Source: an uncultured Chloroflexales bacterium (GTDB lineage Bacteria > Chloroflexota > Chloroflexia > Chloroflexales > Chloroflexaceae). From it: a stretch of 64,000 nt of DNA. Below the pieces are notes generated by a model. The model was not told where the DNA came from. It did not search any database and saw only the letters and a program-made list of their open reading frames with translations. Every line of letters begins with the position of its first letter. Position 1 is the first letter of the stretch. Of the stretch, positions 16,295-24,621 are shown piece after piece. The position numbers were made by a program, and so were the translations under genes. The stretch spans positions 7,223 through 71,222 of the forward strand of contig CALGUG010000060.1 in NCBI GenBank assembly GCA_937902315.1, in the 5' to 3' direction.

Positions 16295-16398
16295 ACATCC
16301 AGCCCGCTACAAGGGGCCTTTCGCCTTCGGCAGAGCACAACTTGGTTCTTCGCCGCTTTCTTCGCTTCTCGTTGTTAAACGCTGTTGCTAGGCGCTGC

Positions 16399-17745
16399 TT
16401 ATTCTTTGTCTTCGCGGCTACGGAAGACCACCGTGAGCGGCGTGCCTAAAAAGCCGTAGCGGTCGCGCAAACGGTTTTCGAGATAGCGCCCATAACCCCA
16501 GTGAACCTGCTGGGCATCGTTGGCAAAGACCAAAAAGACCGGCGGCGCGATTTGGGGCTGCGTGATGTAGTAGAGTCGCAGGTGAGCGCCCTTCTTGATC
16601 GAGGTCGGCGGGTGCTCCAAAACAGCGGCGCGCAGCATTTCGTTGAGTTCGCTGGTCGGAATACGCTTGTGGCGCTCTTCGTTGATCTCAAGCGCGAGCG
16701 GCAAGACATTTTCGACGCGCTGGCCGGTTTGGGCCGAGATAAAGAGCAGCGGCGCGTAGTCGATAAAGTGGAAGGCTTTGCGCACATTGCGCGTGAACTC
16801 GTTGAAGGTGTCGTTGTCCTTTATGACCGCATCCCACTTGTTGATCAGAATCGCCATGCTCTTCTTCTCTTCCAAGACCATACCAGCGATATGGGTATCT
16901 TGGGCGGTGACACCTTCGGTCGCGTCGATAACCAAGAGGGCGACATCGCAGCGCTCAACCGCACGCAGAGCGCGCAGCACGCTGTATTGCTCAATGCCGC
17001 GATCGATGCGGCCACGTCGACGAATACCAGCGGTATCGATCAAGGTGATGCGCTGGCCGTCGTATTCTAGCTCGGTGTCGATGCTATCGCGGGTGGTGCC
17101 GGGCACCGAGCTGACCACGCTGCGCTGCTGGCCGAGCAGCTTGTTGAGCAGCGACGACTTGCCCACGTTGGGGCGGCCTACAATCGCGATCTTGAGATCG
17201 CTCTCGTCGTCCTCTTCCTCTTCATCACCGGGCGGCAGCGCCTCGACTAGGGCATCGAGCAGATCGCCGGTACCGATGCCGTGATAGGCGCTGATCGGGA
17301 TCGGCTCGCCCAAGTTGAGGGCATAAAACTCGACGGCGTTGAGGGAACGTTCGGTATTGTCGCACTTGTTGGCACCCAAAATAACGGGTTTGCTAGTGCT
17401 GCGCAATACTTCGGCGACCTCGGCATCTGAAGTGGTCATACCTTCGATGGCGTCGACCAAAAAGATGATCGCATCGGCTTCATCGATCGCCAAGTGCGCT
17501 TGTTCACGGGTGCGGCGCGCAATCTCAACGAGAGGAAGCGAATTGTCTTCCTCCTCAAACATGATGCCGGCGGTATCGATAATGATAAAGTCGCGACCGT
17601 TCCAATTTGTCGTTCCATACAGGCGATCGCGAGTGGTGCCAGGTAGGTCTTCCACAATCGAGCGGCGCTCGCCAACAAAGCGATTAAACAAGCTTGACTT
17701 GCCGACATTGGGTCGACCTACAATAGCCACAATCGGTTTAGCCAT
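16399..17745 (-). CDS. der: Ribosome-assembly GTPase Der (EngA)
   Basis: This 448-aa double GTPase acts in 50S subunit maturation. Two tandem G domains are visible. The first has GRPNVGKSSLFNRF, DLPGTTRD and ANKCD. The second starts near residue 187 with GRPNVGKSSLLNKLL, then SVPGTTRDSID and INKWD. An acidic linker (DEEEEDDESD) separates them. The KH-like C-terminal domain follows, with APPVFLVFANDAQQVHWGYGRYLENRLRDRYGFLGTPL-type sequence (split here for brevity). The length fits the family. It is the last gene before the ggt side, and its 5' side is a 504-bp repeat-filled gap. Confidence 0.97.
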   Translation of the reverse strand: MAKPIVAIVGRPNVGKSSLFNRFVGERRSIVEDLPGTTRDRLYGTTNWNGRDFIIIDTAGIMFEEEDNSLPLVEIARRTREQAHLAIDEADAIIFLVDAIEGMTTSDAEVAEVLRSTSKPVILGANKCDNTERSLNAVEFYALNLGEPIPISAYHGIGTGDLLDALVEALPPGDEEEEDDESDLKIAIVGRPNVGKSSLLNKLLGQQRSVVSSVPGTTRDSIDTELEYDGQRITLIDTAGIRRRGRIDRGIEQYSVLRALRAVERCDVALLVIDATEGVTAQDTHIAGMVLEEKKSMAILINKWDAVIKDNDTFNEFTRNVRKAFHFIDYAPLLFISAQTGQRVENVLPLALEINEERHKRIPTSELNEMLRAAVLEHPPTSIKKGAHLRLYYITQPQIAPPVFLVFANDAQQVHWGYGRYLENRLRDRYGFLGTPLTVVFRSREDKE

Positions 17746-17778
17746 TTCTCTCTCTCTATCTATCTGTATTTGGAAGTT

Positions 17779-17898
17779 ACACCAAATCCAATTACTTTAT
17801 TACTTTTTGGCCTTCGGCAGGCAAAACGTAACAACTTTCTCTCGTTTTGTTTTGCCCGCTGCAAGCATGCAGACCTTTAAACGGATTTGGTATTACAC
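17779..17898 (+). repeat. Dispersed repeat family 2, short copy
   Basis: This copy of about 120 bp is bounded by inverted ends (TTACACCAAATCC on the left and GGATTTGGTATTAC on the right). It contains the shared TTTTTGGCCTTCGGCAG module. The hairpin found in other copies is absent. Confidence 0.65.
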
Positions 17899-18099
17899 GG
17901 CTGCTGGTGTTGTTTAAGGCGAAAGAAGTCCGCACAACACGATTGCGCTCCTGCAAGACGAGAAATACAGGTGCGACAATACAACTCTTGAAAGTATACC
18001 TGTTTTAGCGAGGGGCCGCAAAAGGTTGCGGATCAGAAAAGCAAAAGGGCACAACAACAGATCAGATCAACTTGGCTTACAGAGTTGTGTTACAAGAAC

Positions 18100-18222
18100 G
18101 CAAAAACGGGGAAAGAGTTGTGAGACATTTCGTGCTGCAGCGCGAAATGTCTCACAACAAAAAATAGTCAAGTTCCACTCTGCCGAAGGCCAAAGAGAAA
18201 GTAATCAACCAGATTTGGTATC
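18100..18222 (-). repeat. Dispersed repeat family 2, copy with hairpin
   Basis: In reverse orientation it carries CCAAATCTGG near 18215, the GGCCTTCGGCAGAGTGGAAC module, and a perfect 16-bp hairpin (18117-18132 with 18143-18158). The far terminal repeat is not clear. Confidence 0.6.
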
Positions 18223-18249
18223 AGGCTCTGTGCTACGCCCTTGTTTGTC

Positions 18250-18654
18250 TTAGACTCGTTCAAGTACAACGACAGGAATGACTCGCGTCGTTTTGGTTTG
18301 GTATTCTGCAAAAAACGACCAGTTCTTAGCAAAAATATCGTACAAACGACTGCGCTCGGGCTCTTCTGCGATCGTAGCGCGGGCCGCGAACTTTTCATCA
18401 CCAACTTCAAGCTCTACCTCTGGGTTGGCGAGAATATTGTAGTACCAAGCGGGATGGCTCGGCGCGCCGCCCTTCGAGCCGACGATCACATAGCGCTCGC
18501 CGTCGCGGATATACATCAATGGTTTGACCAAGCGGCGACCGCTCTTGGCGCCGATCGTGGTCAGCAGCAGCAGGGGACGACCTTCAAAGTTGCCGCCCAC
18601 CTTGCCGCCGTTTGCACGAAACTCTTCGATGACCTTCTGGTTAAAATCGGCCAT
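18250..18654 (-). CDS. Ddn-family F420-dependent nitroreductase-like protein
   Basis: This 134-aa protein belongs to the deazaflavin (F420)-dependent nitroreductase family, a split-barrel fold. Characteristic parts are LLLTTIGAKSGRRLVKPLMYI, then YVIVGSKGGAPSHPAWYYNILANPEVELEVG. The latter holds the F420-contacting GSKGG and the conserved HPxWYxNLxANP block. Members reduce diverse compounds with F420H2. The substrate is unknown. It is 21 bp downstream of fabF on the same strand and probably cotranscribed with it, and the FabF link could hint at a lipid or quinone substrate. It agrees with the two LLM-class enzymes at the start of the window in implying an F420-using organism. Confidence 0.88.
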   Translation of the reverse strand: MADFNQKVIEEFRANGGKVGGNFEGRPLLLLTTIGAKSGRRLVKPLMYIRDGERYVIVGSKGGAPSHPAWYYNILANPEVELEVGDEKFAARATIAEEPERSRLYDIFAKNWSFFAEYQTKTTRVIPVVVLERV

Positions 18655-18675
18655 GTTCTTCTCCTTTTGGCAGGC

Positions 18676-19932
18676 TTATTCGTAACGTTGAACGGCGATC
18701 ACTGCATTTTGGCCGCCAAAACCGAAGGCATGCGCCAAGGCCACACGAATATTCTGACCATGACGGGCGACTTGGGGCACATAGTCGAGATCGCACTGCG
18801 GATCTTGCTCGCTATAGTTAAGGGTCGGCGGAACGATGCCAGTATTGATCGTTTTGACACAGCCGATCAAGGCCAAAGCGCCAGCAGCGCCAGCGGTGTG
18901 GCCGAGCATCGACTTGATCGCGCTGATCTGCACCTTGTAGGCATGATCACCCAGCGCGCGCTTGATGGCGACCGTTTCTGCAAGGTCGTTGAGCGGCGTT
19001 CCGGTGCCGTGAGCGCTGATATAGTCGACATCTTGGGGCGTAAGGCCAGCGTCCTCGATGGCGCGCAAGATCGCGAGGCCGCTGTAGGTGCCCTCGGGAT
19101 CGGGCGCAGTGATGTGGAAGGCGTCTTCGGTAGCGCCGAAGCCGACAACTTCGGCATAGATACGTGCGCCACGTGCCAGAGCATGCTCAAGCGATTCGAG
19201 CACAAGCACGCCGCAGCCTTCGGCGCCCGCTGTACCGTTGCGTTTGGCATCGAAGGGGCGCACAGCTTGCTTGGGATCATCGCCAGCCGGAGCGATCGCG
19301 CCGATCACACCGAAGGCCATGGTATTCAGGGCAGTTACACCGGCATCGGTGCCGCCAGCGATGGCGATGTCGGCATCGCCGCGATGAACCATACGAGCAG
19401 CCTCGCCAACTGCATAGGTTCCGGTGGCGCAAGCCGCGACGGGCACCGTGGTCGGGCCGTGCAGATCGAAGTTGATGGCTACTTGGCAAGCCGCCATATT
19501 GGCAATGTAGGTCGGAAGATAGAGTGCATTGTTGAGTCGCTTGCGTTCGCGCTTTGCAAAGGCGAGAGTCTCTTCCTCAGTGCTCGCGGAGCCACCTAAA
19601 CCTGTGCCGATATCGACTGCGATACGGGTTCGATCCTCTTTATCGAGATCGAGACCGCTATCACGCAGCGCTTCAGCAGCAGCAGCTACGGCAAATTGGG
19701 CAAAACGCGCCATGCGTCGAGCCGATTTGTGATCCATATATGCGCGTGGATCAAAATTTTTGACCTCGGCAGCGATCACATAGGGGAAATCACTTCGATC
19801 GAACTGAGTAACATAGTCGATTCCCGAACGACCGTTGATCAGGCCGTCCCACATCTCATCAACACTCAGCCCCAACGGTGAAATCGCACCCATTCCCGTA
19901 ATCACAACCCGCTGTGTGGGATTACTCCGCAT
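18676..19932 (-). CDS. fabF: Beta-ketoacyl-ACP synthase II
   Basis: This 418-aa condensing enzyme elongates acyl-ACP with malonyl-ACP in fatty acid synthesis. The Cys-His-His triad is C168 in VPVAACATG, H308 in SAHGTGTPLND and H345 in MLGHTAGAAG. The length is standard for FabF. No acyl carrier protein or FabG gene is adjacent, so it is separated from the usual fab cluster. Its neighbour 21 bp downstream is the Ddn-family protein. An extended -10 (TGGTATAAT, minus strand) lies about 50 bp upstream. Confidence 0.95.
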   Translation of the reverse strand: MRSNPTQRVVITGMGAISPLGLSVDEMWDGLINGRSGIDYVTQFDRSDFPYVIAAEVKNFDPRAYMDHKSARRMARFAQFAVAAAAEALRDSGLDLDKEDRTRIAVDIGTGLGGSASTEEETLAFAKRERKRLNNALYLPTYIANMAACQVAINFDLHGPTTVPVAACATGTYAVGEAARMVHRGDADIAIAGGTDAGVTALNTMAFGVIGAIAPAGDDPKQAVRPFDAKRNGTAGAEGCGVLVLESLEHALARGARIYAEVVGFGATEDAFHITAPDPEGTYSGLAILRAIEDAGLTPQDVDYISAHGTGTPLNDLAETVAIKRALGDHAYKVQISAIKSMLGHTAGAAGALALIGCVKTINTGIVPPTLNYSEQDPQCDLDYVPQVARHGQNIRVALAHAFGFGGQNAVIAVQRYE

Positions 19933-19982
19933 CAGTCACTCCTACTTCCAAACTATGAGCCAAAGGCAGAAACGCGGCCCAT

Positions 19983-19991
19983 ATTATACCA
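19983..19991 (-). promoter_or_regulatory. Extended -10 promoter of fabF
   Basis: Read on the minus strand this is TGGTATAAT, 51 bp before the fabF start. Confidence 0.55.
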
Positions 19992-20067
19992 CGCTGCTCT
20001 AGAATAGGGTTGGTACCAGTCGCAGTAGTGAGATGTCATTGCCACTCTGTTTGAGGAGTATAAAGCT

Positions 20068-20125
20068 CTAGCGGCAAGGTCTCTGGCTTCCATTCGGCTT
20101 CTAACGCGTCCGCCTTCGGCTATCA
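20068..20125 (+). repeat. Dispersed repeat family 1, solo end
   Basis: An outer arm (TAGCGGCAAGGTCTCTGG, CTTCCATTCGG) precedes the core at 20105-20125, in which one base differs (CCTTCGG). A strong hairpin follows at 20146-20191. Confidence 0.75.
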
Positions 20126-20145
20126 ACGGAAAGCCCCTTAAATGC

Positions 20146-20191
20146 GGTCGTGTTAGCTTGCCGGGCTAACGCCCGACAAGCTAACACGACA
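20146..20191. other. Strong hairpin between fabF and pseudo-helicase gene
   Basis: GTCGTGTTAGCTTG pairs with CAAGCTAACACGAC, and the inner part (CCGGGCTAACGCCCG) folds again. No T-run follows. It may be a repeat-associated palindrome like those at 18117 and 38753. Confidence 0.5.
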
Positions 20192-20324
20192 ACCCCCTTC
20201 CGCTCACAACGTTCAGCCTCATCACTTACAGCCTTGAAAGCGAGTCAAGTACTCTAGTAGCCCAAAAGTGCGCAAATAGTTTTCGAGAACAGTATCACAG
20301 TACCATCCGCATCTAGACGGTATA

Positions 20325-20333
20325 TGCTACAAT
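20325..20333 (+). promoter_or_regulatory. Extended -10 for the MrfA-like gene
   Basis: TGCTACAAT lies 47 bp before the ATG at 20380. The -35 is poor. Confidence 0.5.
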
Positions 20334-20379
20334 GTTCTAAGAAGACAATCTCATACAGTATCGAGTTCAACGGCGTGAT

Positions 20380-23307
20380 ATGGAGAGTATCGGTGAGATT
20401 TTACAAGGGCTGGCGCGTCAACGAGGGCGCAACGAACATAGCCCCCTTCTGTTGTGGCATGAGATCGCAGCAAACGAAGGGGCACGGGTCAGCCATGTAC
20501 CTATTAGCCAGCACCTTTCACATGCGTGGATCAAGCTAACCGGCAACCCCTTTCGCCCACACCAATCGTTAGCCCTCACCACGCTGCGACGCGGCGATGC
20601 GATTGCCCTCAGTGGCGGGAGTGCAGCTGGTGCAGCAACAGCGCGTCTGTTGTTGTTTGAAATGCTGCGCGCTAAGCCAGGTGCAACGGCGCTTATTCTC
20701 GTGCCCGAATTACATATGGCCCGCGAACAGGTCGCACTTCTCCAGCCGATCAACGCAGAGTTGGGCAATCGTCTCACGATCGCAACAGTTGGCCCGACTG
20801 GCAGCGCTATGCATGCCGCTCGTGCCCATGTGATCTTGACGACGCCCGAAGTGCTGCACAACCGTTTGTTGCGCTACCACGACCGCACATGGCAGACGTT
20901 CTGGCAGAAGCTGATCGCGATCTGGATCGACTCTGCCCATCGTTATGTCGGGGTGGCGGCCACTCACCTCAGCGCGCTGCTGCTGCGTTGCGCACGGCTA
21001 TGTGCAAGCGAGCACCCGCCCCAAATGATCGCCACCTTAGCCAGCGTAACGAACCCCGATGAGACGCTCAATACGCTCTGGGGAGCGACTTGGCGCCATA
21101 TTCCGGTTGACGATACTCCTCTACCTGAAAGCGCTTTAGCGGTCTGGCGAGCGGGCAGCGAACGCCTACGCGACAGCGCCACTATCGCCCAAGCCTTAGA
21201 ACGAGCCGGCTATAGCGTCCATATCACGGCCTCGAACTATGATCTGCAAACGCTGCGCCAATTTGTTGGCAACGACTCCGACCGCATCAGCATCAACAAT
21301 ATTGTGCAACCGGCCGAGGTGCAGCTGATTGTAAGCTACTTGGGCAGCTCGACCATGCGGGCGGCGCTAGCTAGCGGTGCCGAAGCGAGCATTTTGATTC
21401 TGGGCGATCAAACGCCCGATAGCACGATCGCGCGCCTGTACGCCACCCTGCTGAACGAGCCAGACCCCGATTGGCCGCAGCCTCCCGCCAATGTCTATGT
21501 GATTCAACAGCACCTGCTTTGCGCCGCCAACGAACAGCCGTTAAGCGGCGAAGAGATCGAACAGTGGCAGATGCAAAGTCTGCTCGATCGTATGGTGCAA
21601 CAGAAACATATCGTGCGCCTGCCGGGCGATACGCCGCTGTGGCAAGCCTACAGTTTGCCGCCCAAACAGGTCAGCAGCGATCCCTATGTTGGCTTTGGCC
21701 TGCAAGCGGCGGGCGGCTTGCCCACCCAACTGATCACCGACCAAGGGCGCACAATCGACCAGCTCGACAGCAACGCCTTTGAACGCTGGGGCTACCCGGG
21801 CGCGGTGCTTCCGCCGGGCGGGTCGCGCTACCGTGTAGTTAACCGCGACGCCGAACAGGGCATCGTTACACTGCGCCCCGAGGTCAACAACCGTCGCACC
21901 TTCCCACTGCGACGCTGCCGCATTACGCTGCAAGACGAGCGCGACCAAGCCAGCTTGCGCAGCGGCCATACCATCGGTTGGGGCCGCGTACACGCCTACG
22001 AAGAGATCTTCGCCTATCGCGAAAGCAAGCCGAGCAGCCAAGCCAACGAGCGTCCGCTTACGCCTGTGTTGACGACCGATTGGAGCACACACGCGACCTG
22101 GGTCGAGGTTGGTATCACACCACCCAACAATGGCCAGATGATCGGCTGGTCGCTGGCGTATGCGCTCAGTCTACGGGTCGGCTGCCGCTTCAACGACATT
22201 GTGCCGGCCTACGACGCAGAAGCACACCGACTCTACTTTATCGATACTCAGCCGGGCGGCAACGGACTTGCCACTTGGATCTATGCCAATTTCGAGCTGC
22301 TCTTGCCGCTGGCATACGACATCGCGCTCGATTGTCGCAACGATCCACTGCTCGAGCCGACCGCGCGGGCCGATATGGATTGGTTGCTGCTGTTGCTCGG
22401 CAAAGAGAGCCAGCCGCCTCGCCGCCAAGCGGTCTATCAGCCGAGCCGCCGCAACGATGCGATCGCCGAAGAAGACGAAGAAGAGCAGCTTCCCGAGCCA
22501 GCATTGGTGACAGCGCGCGAGCAAAGTGCTGCCCAGCAACGTGTTGTGAGCAAATGTCCACGCACGGAAAACGGCCATTCGCCGCTCAACCCGTTCAAGC
22601 CCGAACCCGAGCAGAACGAGGCGCAAGCCTTTTTGGAGCGCCAGATAGCATCGCCGATTCCAAGCCAGCCCTTTAAAGCCGAACCAACAAGCAAGCGTAA
22701 AAAAGCGGCTGCCGAACCAGATGAGCCTGCTTTGTTCAGATCGACGCCTGTTACACCAGAGGCGCCGCCCGCCAAGCAAGAGCCAGCTCCTGCCAAGCAA
22801 GAGGCGAGCAAAGCTACAAACTCGGCGGCCAAAAAAGGACGCGGCGGGCGGCGCAGCGAAGAGAATCGAGCCGCTAAAGCCGAGTCAAATGCCTCGAGCA
22901 AACGCAAAAAGGCAGCGCCCGAGCCGGTCGAAGAGCTGTTACCTCCTGTGGCTCCCGAGCCAGCTCAGGCGCCAGAGCCACCTGCGTTTCAGGTCGATGC
23001 GAACGCCATGATCGCTCGTATGCGCGAGTTGCGCCAGCAGCGCGAACAGCAGCAGAAGCGCGCCCAGCCCGCCCAAGTGCGCCGCAGCTCCGCGCCGATC
23101 GAACCGCGCTTCCACAGCGGCGACCTGATCTTGTGCCAGCCCTATGGCGAAGGCAGAGTGATCGAAAGCCGAATCGAAGACGATAGCGAGCTGCTCGAGA
23201 TCGAATTCCCCGAATACGGCACCTTGACGATCGATCCGATAGTTAGTTTGGTGCGACTGATCAAGAGCGCTTCCGATCAAGCGGAAGAAGATGACTATCC
23301 GCTCTAG
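20380..23307 (+). CDS. Degenerate MrfA/YprA-like helicase with C-terminal Tudor-like domain
   Basis: This 975-aa protein has the layout of MrfA/YprA (Hrq1-type) DNA-repair helicases but has lost the catalytic motifs. The Q-motif region FRPHQ is at 59-61. The Walker A position reads GGSAAGAAT (79-87), with no Lys. The DEAH position reads IDSAHRYVGVAATH (183-196), with Ser for Glu. The SAT position is LASVTNP. The motif VI GRAGR is absent. The middle domain (DSNAFERWGYPGAVLPPGGSRYRVV) and the DUF1998 motif IDTQPGGNGLA (621-631) are intact, but the Cys-rich zinc cluster after it is gone. A disordered Lys/Pro/Glu linker (about 690-885) leads to FHSGDLILCQPYGEGRV, a UvrD/PcrA-type Tudor-like tail. 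ATPase activity is not expected. Confidence 0.8.
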   Translation: MESIGEILQGLARQRGRNEHSPLLLWHEIAANEGARVSHVPISQHLSHAWIKLTGNPFRPHQSLALTTLRRGDAIALSGGSAAGAATARLLLFEMLRAKPGATALILVPELHMAREQVALLQPINAELGNRLTIATVGPTGSAMHAARAHVILTTPEVLHNRLLRYHDRTWQTFWQKLIAIWIDSAHRYVGVAATHLSALLLRCARLCASEHPPQMIATLASVTNPDETLNTLWGATWRHIPVDDTPLPESALAVWRAGSERLRDSATIAQALERAGYSVHITASNYDLQTLRQFVGNDSDRISINNIVQPAEVQLIVSYLGSSTMRAALASGAEASILILGDQTPDSTIARLYATLLNEPDPDWPQPPANVYVIQQHLLCAANEQPLSGEEIEQWQMQSLLDRMVQQKHIVRLPGDTPLWQAYSLPPKQVSSDPYVGFGLQAAGGLPTQLITDQGRTIDQLDSNAFERWGYPGAVLPPGGSRYRVVNRDAEQGIVTLRPEVNNRRTFPLRRCRITLQDERDQASLRSGHTIGWGRVHAYEEIFAYRESKPSSQANERPLTPVLTTDWSTHATWVEVGITPPNNGQMIGWSLAYALSLRVGCRFNDIVPAYDAEAHRLYFIDTQPGGNGLATWIYANFELLLPLAYDIALDCRNDPLLEPTARADMDWLLLLLGKESQPPRRQAVYQPSRRNDAIAEEDEEEQLPEPALVTAREQSAAQQRVVSKCPRTENGHSPLNPFKPEPEQNEAQAFLERQIASPIPSQPFKAEPTSKRKKAAAEPDEPALFRSTPVTPEAPPAKQEPAPAKQEASKATNSAAKKGRGGRRSEENRAAKAESNASSKRKKAAPEPVEELLPPVAPEPAQAPEPPAFQVDANAMIARMRELRQQREQQQKRAQPAQVRRSSAPIEPRFHSGDLILCQPYGEGRVIESRIEDDSELLEIEFPEYGTLTIDPIVSLVRLIKSASDQAEEDDYPL

Positions 23308-23321
23308 AACAAGAAAAAGCC

Positions 23322-23363
23322 AACGGGCTGTGGTTGTGATACACCACAGCCCGTTTTGTTTTG
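23322..23363. terminator. Bidirectional terminator
   Basis: AACGGGCTGTGG (23322-23333) pairs with CCACAGCCCGTT (23344-23355), followed by TTGTTTT on plus. The minus side has a CTTTTTCTT tail. It can end both the MrfA-like gene and the thioredoxin operon running toward it. Confidence 0.8.
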
Positions 23364-23459
23364 AGCGCAGTTTTGCAAGCAGGCTCTAGGAATGCTGTTT
23401 AGATCGTTTTTGGCGCGGACTCTCCATGCAGATAGCAGCCTTTTGCGATGGGCGGGATG

Positions 23460-23515
23460 TTGATAGCCGTAGGCGGACGCGGTTAAGAGCTTACTTGGGG
23501 TAGAAACCTGGCCGC
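23460..23515 (-). repeat. Dispersed repeat family 1, solo end
   Basis: A reverse core lies at 23460-23480, followed by a degenerate outer arm ending CTGGCCGC at 23504. Confidence 0.7.
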
Positions 23516-23530
23516 TGAAGACTAAAGACT

Positions 23531-24007
23531 TCAACTGGTTTCGAGATAGCTCGCTGTAAGAGCAGGCGTGGCTTGGTTAGCCAGCAGTTGGGAATGCAAC
23601 TCGCTATCGCTGGTGTAGCCAAGGTTGATCTGGCGCACTTGATGCGCTTGATCGAGCACAACGGTAGCGGGCACGGTTAAAATGCCCAGACGCGACACAA
23701 GCTCGCTATGCTCGCTGGGATCGACGGCCACAATGCGAACATCTTGGCCCCAACGCTCGGCGAGGCGGCGCAGAGCTGGCGCTTGACGTGTGCGACACTC
23801 TGCGCAGGTGCGGGTTGAAAAGGAGAGAATCGCCGCCGAAGCGCCCTCAAGCTGGGCACGGATCTCGCTGGGTAATTCGAGGCCAGTGCGCTGAAGCTGG
23901 ATCACACGCCGCGCTTGCAAGAGGCGTATAGCCTGCCACACAGCGACAAACAACAATGCAAAGAACAGAACAACACCCAAGCGAAGCAGCGGCGTATCCC
24001 AAGCCAT
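23531..24007 (-). CDS. Membrane-anchored thioredoxin-like protein
   Basis: This 158-aa protein starts with one hydrophobic segment (LLRLGVVLFFALLFVAVWQAI, about residues 6-26). It is followed by a thioredoxin fold with the redox motif CAEC in FSTRTCAECRTRQAP and a cis-Pro loop (TVPATVV). It should act at the membrane in thiol-disulfide exchange. The topology is not decided by the sequence. I choose the start at 24007 because TCCTCC (24015-24020, read as GGAGGA) precedes it. A longer frame up to 24073 overlaps the upstream gene. The DUF4395 gene ends 17 bp upstream, so the two form an operon. Confidence 0.85.
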   Translation of the reverse strand: MAWDTPLLRLGVVLFFALLFVAVWQAIRLLQARRVIQLQRTGLELPSEIRAQLEGASAAILSFSTRTCAECRTRQAPALRRLAERWGQDVRIVAVDPSEHSELVSRLGILTVPATVVLDQAHQVRQINLGYTSDSELHSQLLANQATPALTASYLETS

Positions 24008-24024
24008 GCTGATATCCTCCAAAA

Positions 24025-24486
24025 CTAGGCCTTCAAAATACCGCGTTGCTGAAGCTGGAAGTAGATAAAGCAACCAGCGCAGAAGCCCAATAGCAGGTTG
24101 GCAGCCGCCAAGAGAATCACAATCGCCACTAAGATCCAGCCGAGTACGGGCAAGCCAAAAAAGAGCGCCAAACTGGCAAGCAAGAGCACGCTGCCGCCCA
24201 TGCCCTGAGCGAAACGGTGCGGTTTGGGCGACTCGTCGCGCAGATCGGGCGAGAGCAGTTTAAGCGGTCGCAAAACATGCAGATAAAAACGCTGAAAGAG
24301 AGCCGCTTGGGGAATCAACGTTCCGATCAGCATTACAGCACAGACGAATACAACGATCCAAGGCTGATTAATCAGATAGGCTGTTACAAGAAGCAAAATA
24401 ATGAAACCTTGATTGGTGCGCAGGGCGTTATGATCGACCTGCTGACCTGCGTTACGTCGCCCAGCTGGAGCTTGTTTGCTAGCCAT
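24025..24486 (-). CDS. DUF4395 family membrane protein
   Basis: This 153-aa integral membrane protein has the DUF4395 signature: VDHNALRTNQGF at the N-terminus, PHRFAQGMGG in the middle and GFCAGCFIYFQLQQ at the end. Four hydrophobic segments are visible (about 28-45, 46-66, 98-118, 119-145). Members are commonly found beside thioredoxin-like genes, as here, and the paired cysteines CAGC suggest a redox partner role, possibly passing electrons across the membrane. The function is not established. It is the first gene of a two-gene operon with the thioredoxin. Confidence 0.85.
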   Translation of the reverse strand: MASKQAPAGRRNAGQQVDHNALRTNQGFIILLLVTAYLINQPWIVVFVCAVMLIGTLIPQAALFQRFYLHVLRPLKLLSPDLRDESPKPHRFAQGMGGSVLLLASLALFFGLPVLGWILVAIVILLAAANLLLGFCAGCFIYFQLQQRGILKA

Positions 24487-24571
24487 CTCACTCTGTCCTT
24501 TACTTCTTCAATGATCGAGATGCATGATAATCTGACGTAAGTTTGTTGTCAATAGAGGAAAACCCTAAAAG

Positions 24572-24580
24572 TGCTACAAT
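24572..24580 (+). promoter_or_regulatory. Extended -10 for endonuclease V
   Basis: TGCTACAAT lies 41 bp before the ATG at 24622 and has the same form as the site at 20325. Confidence 0.5.
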
Positions 24581-24621
24581 GAAAGATCGTATGGGGATCT
24601 CTAAGCTGAAAGAGCAATTCA

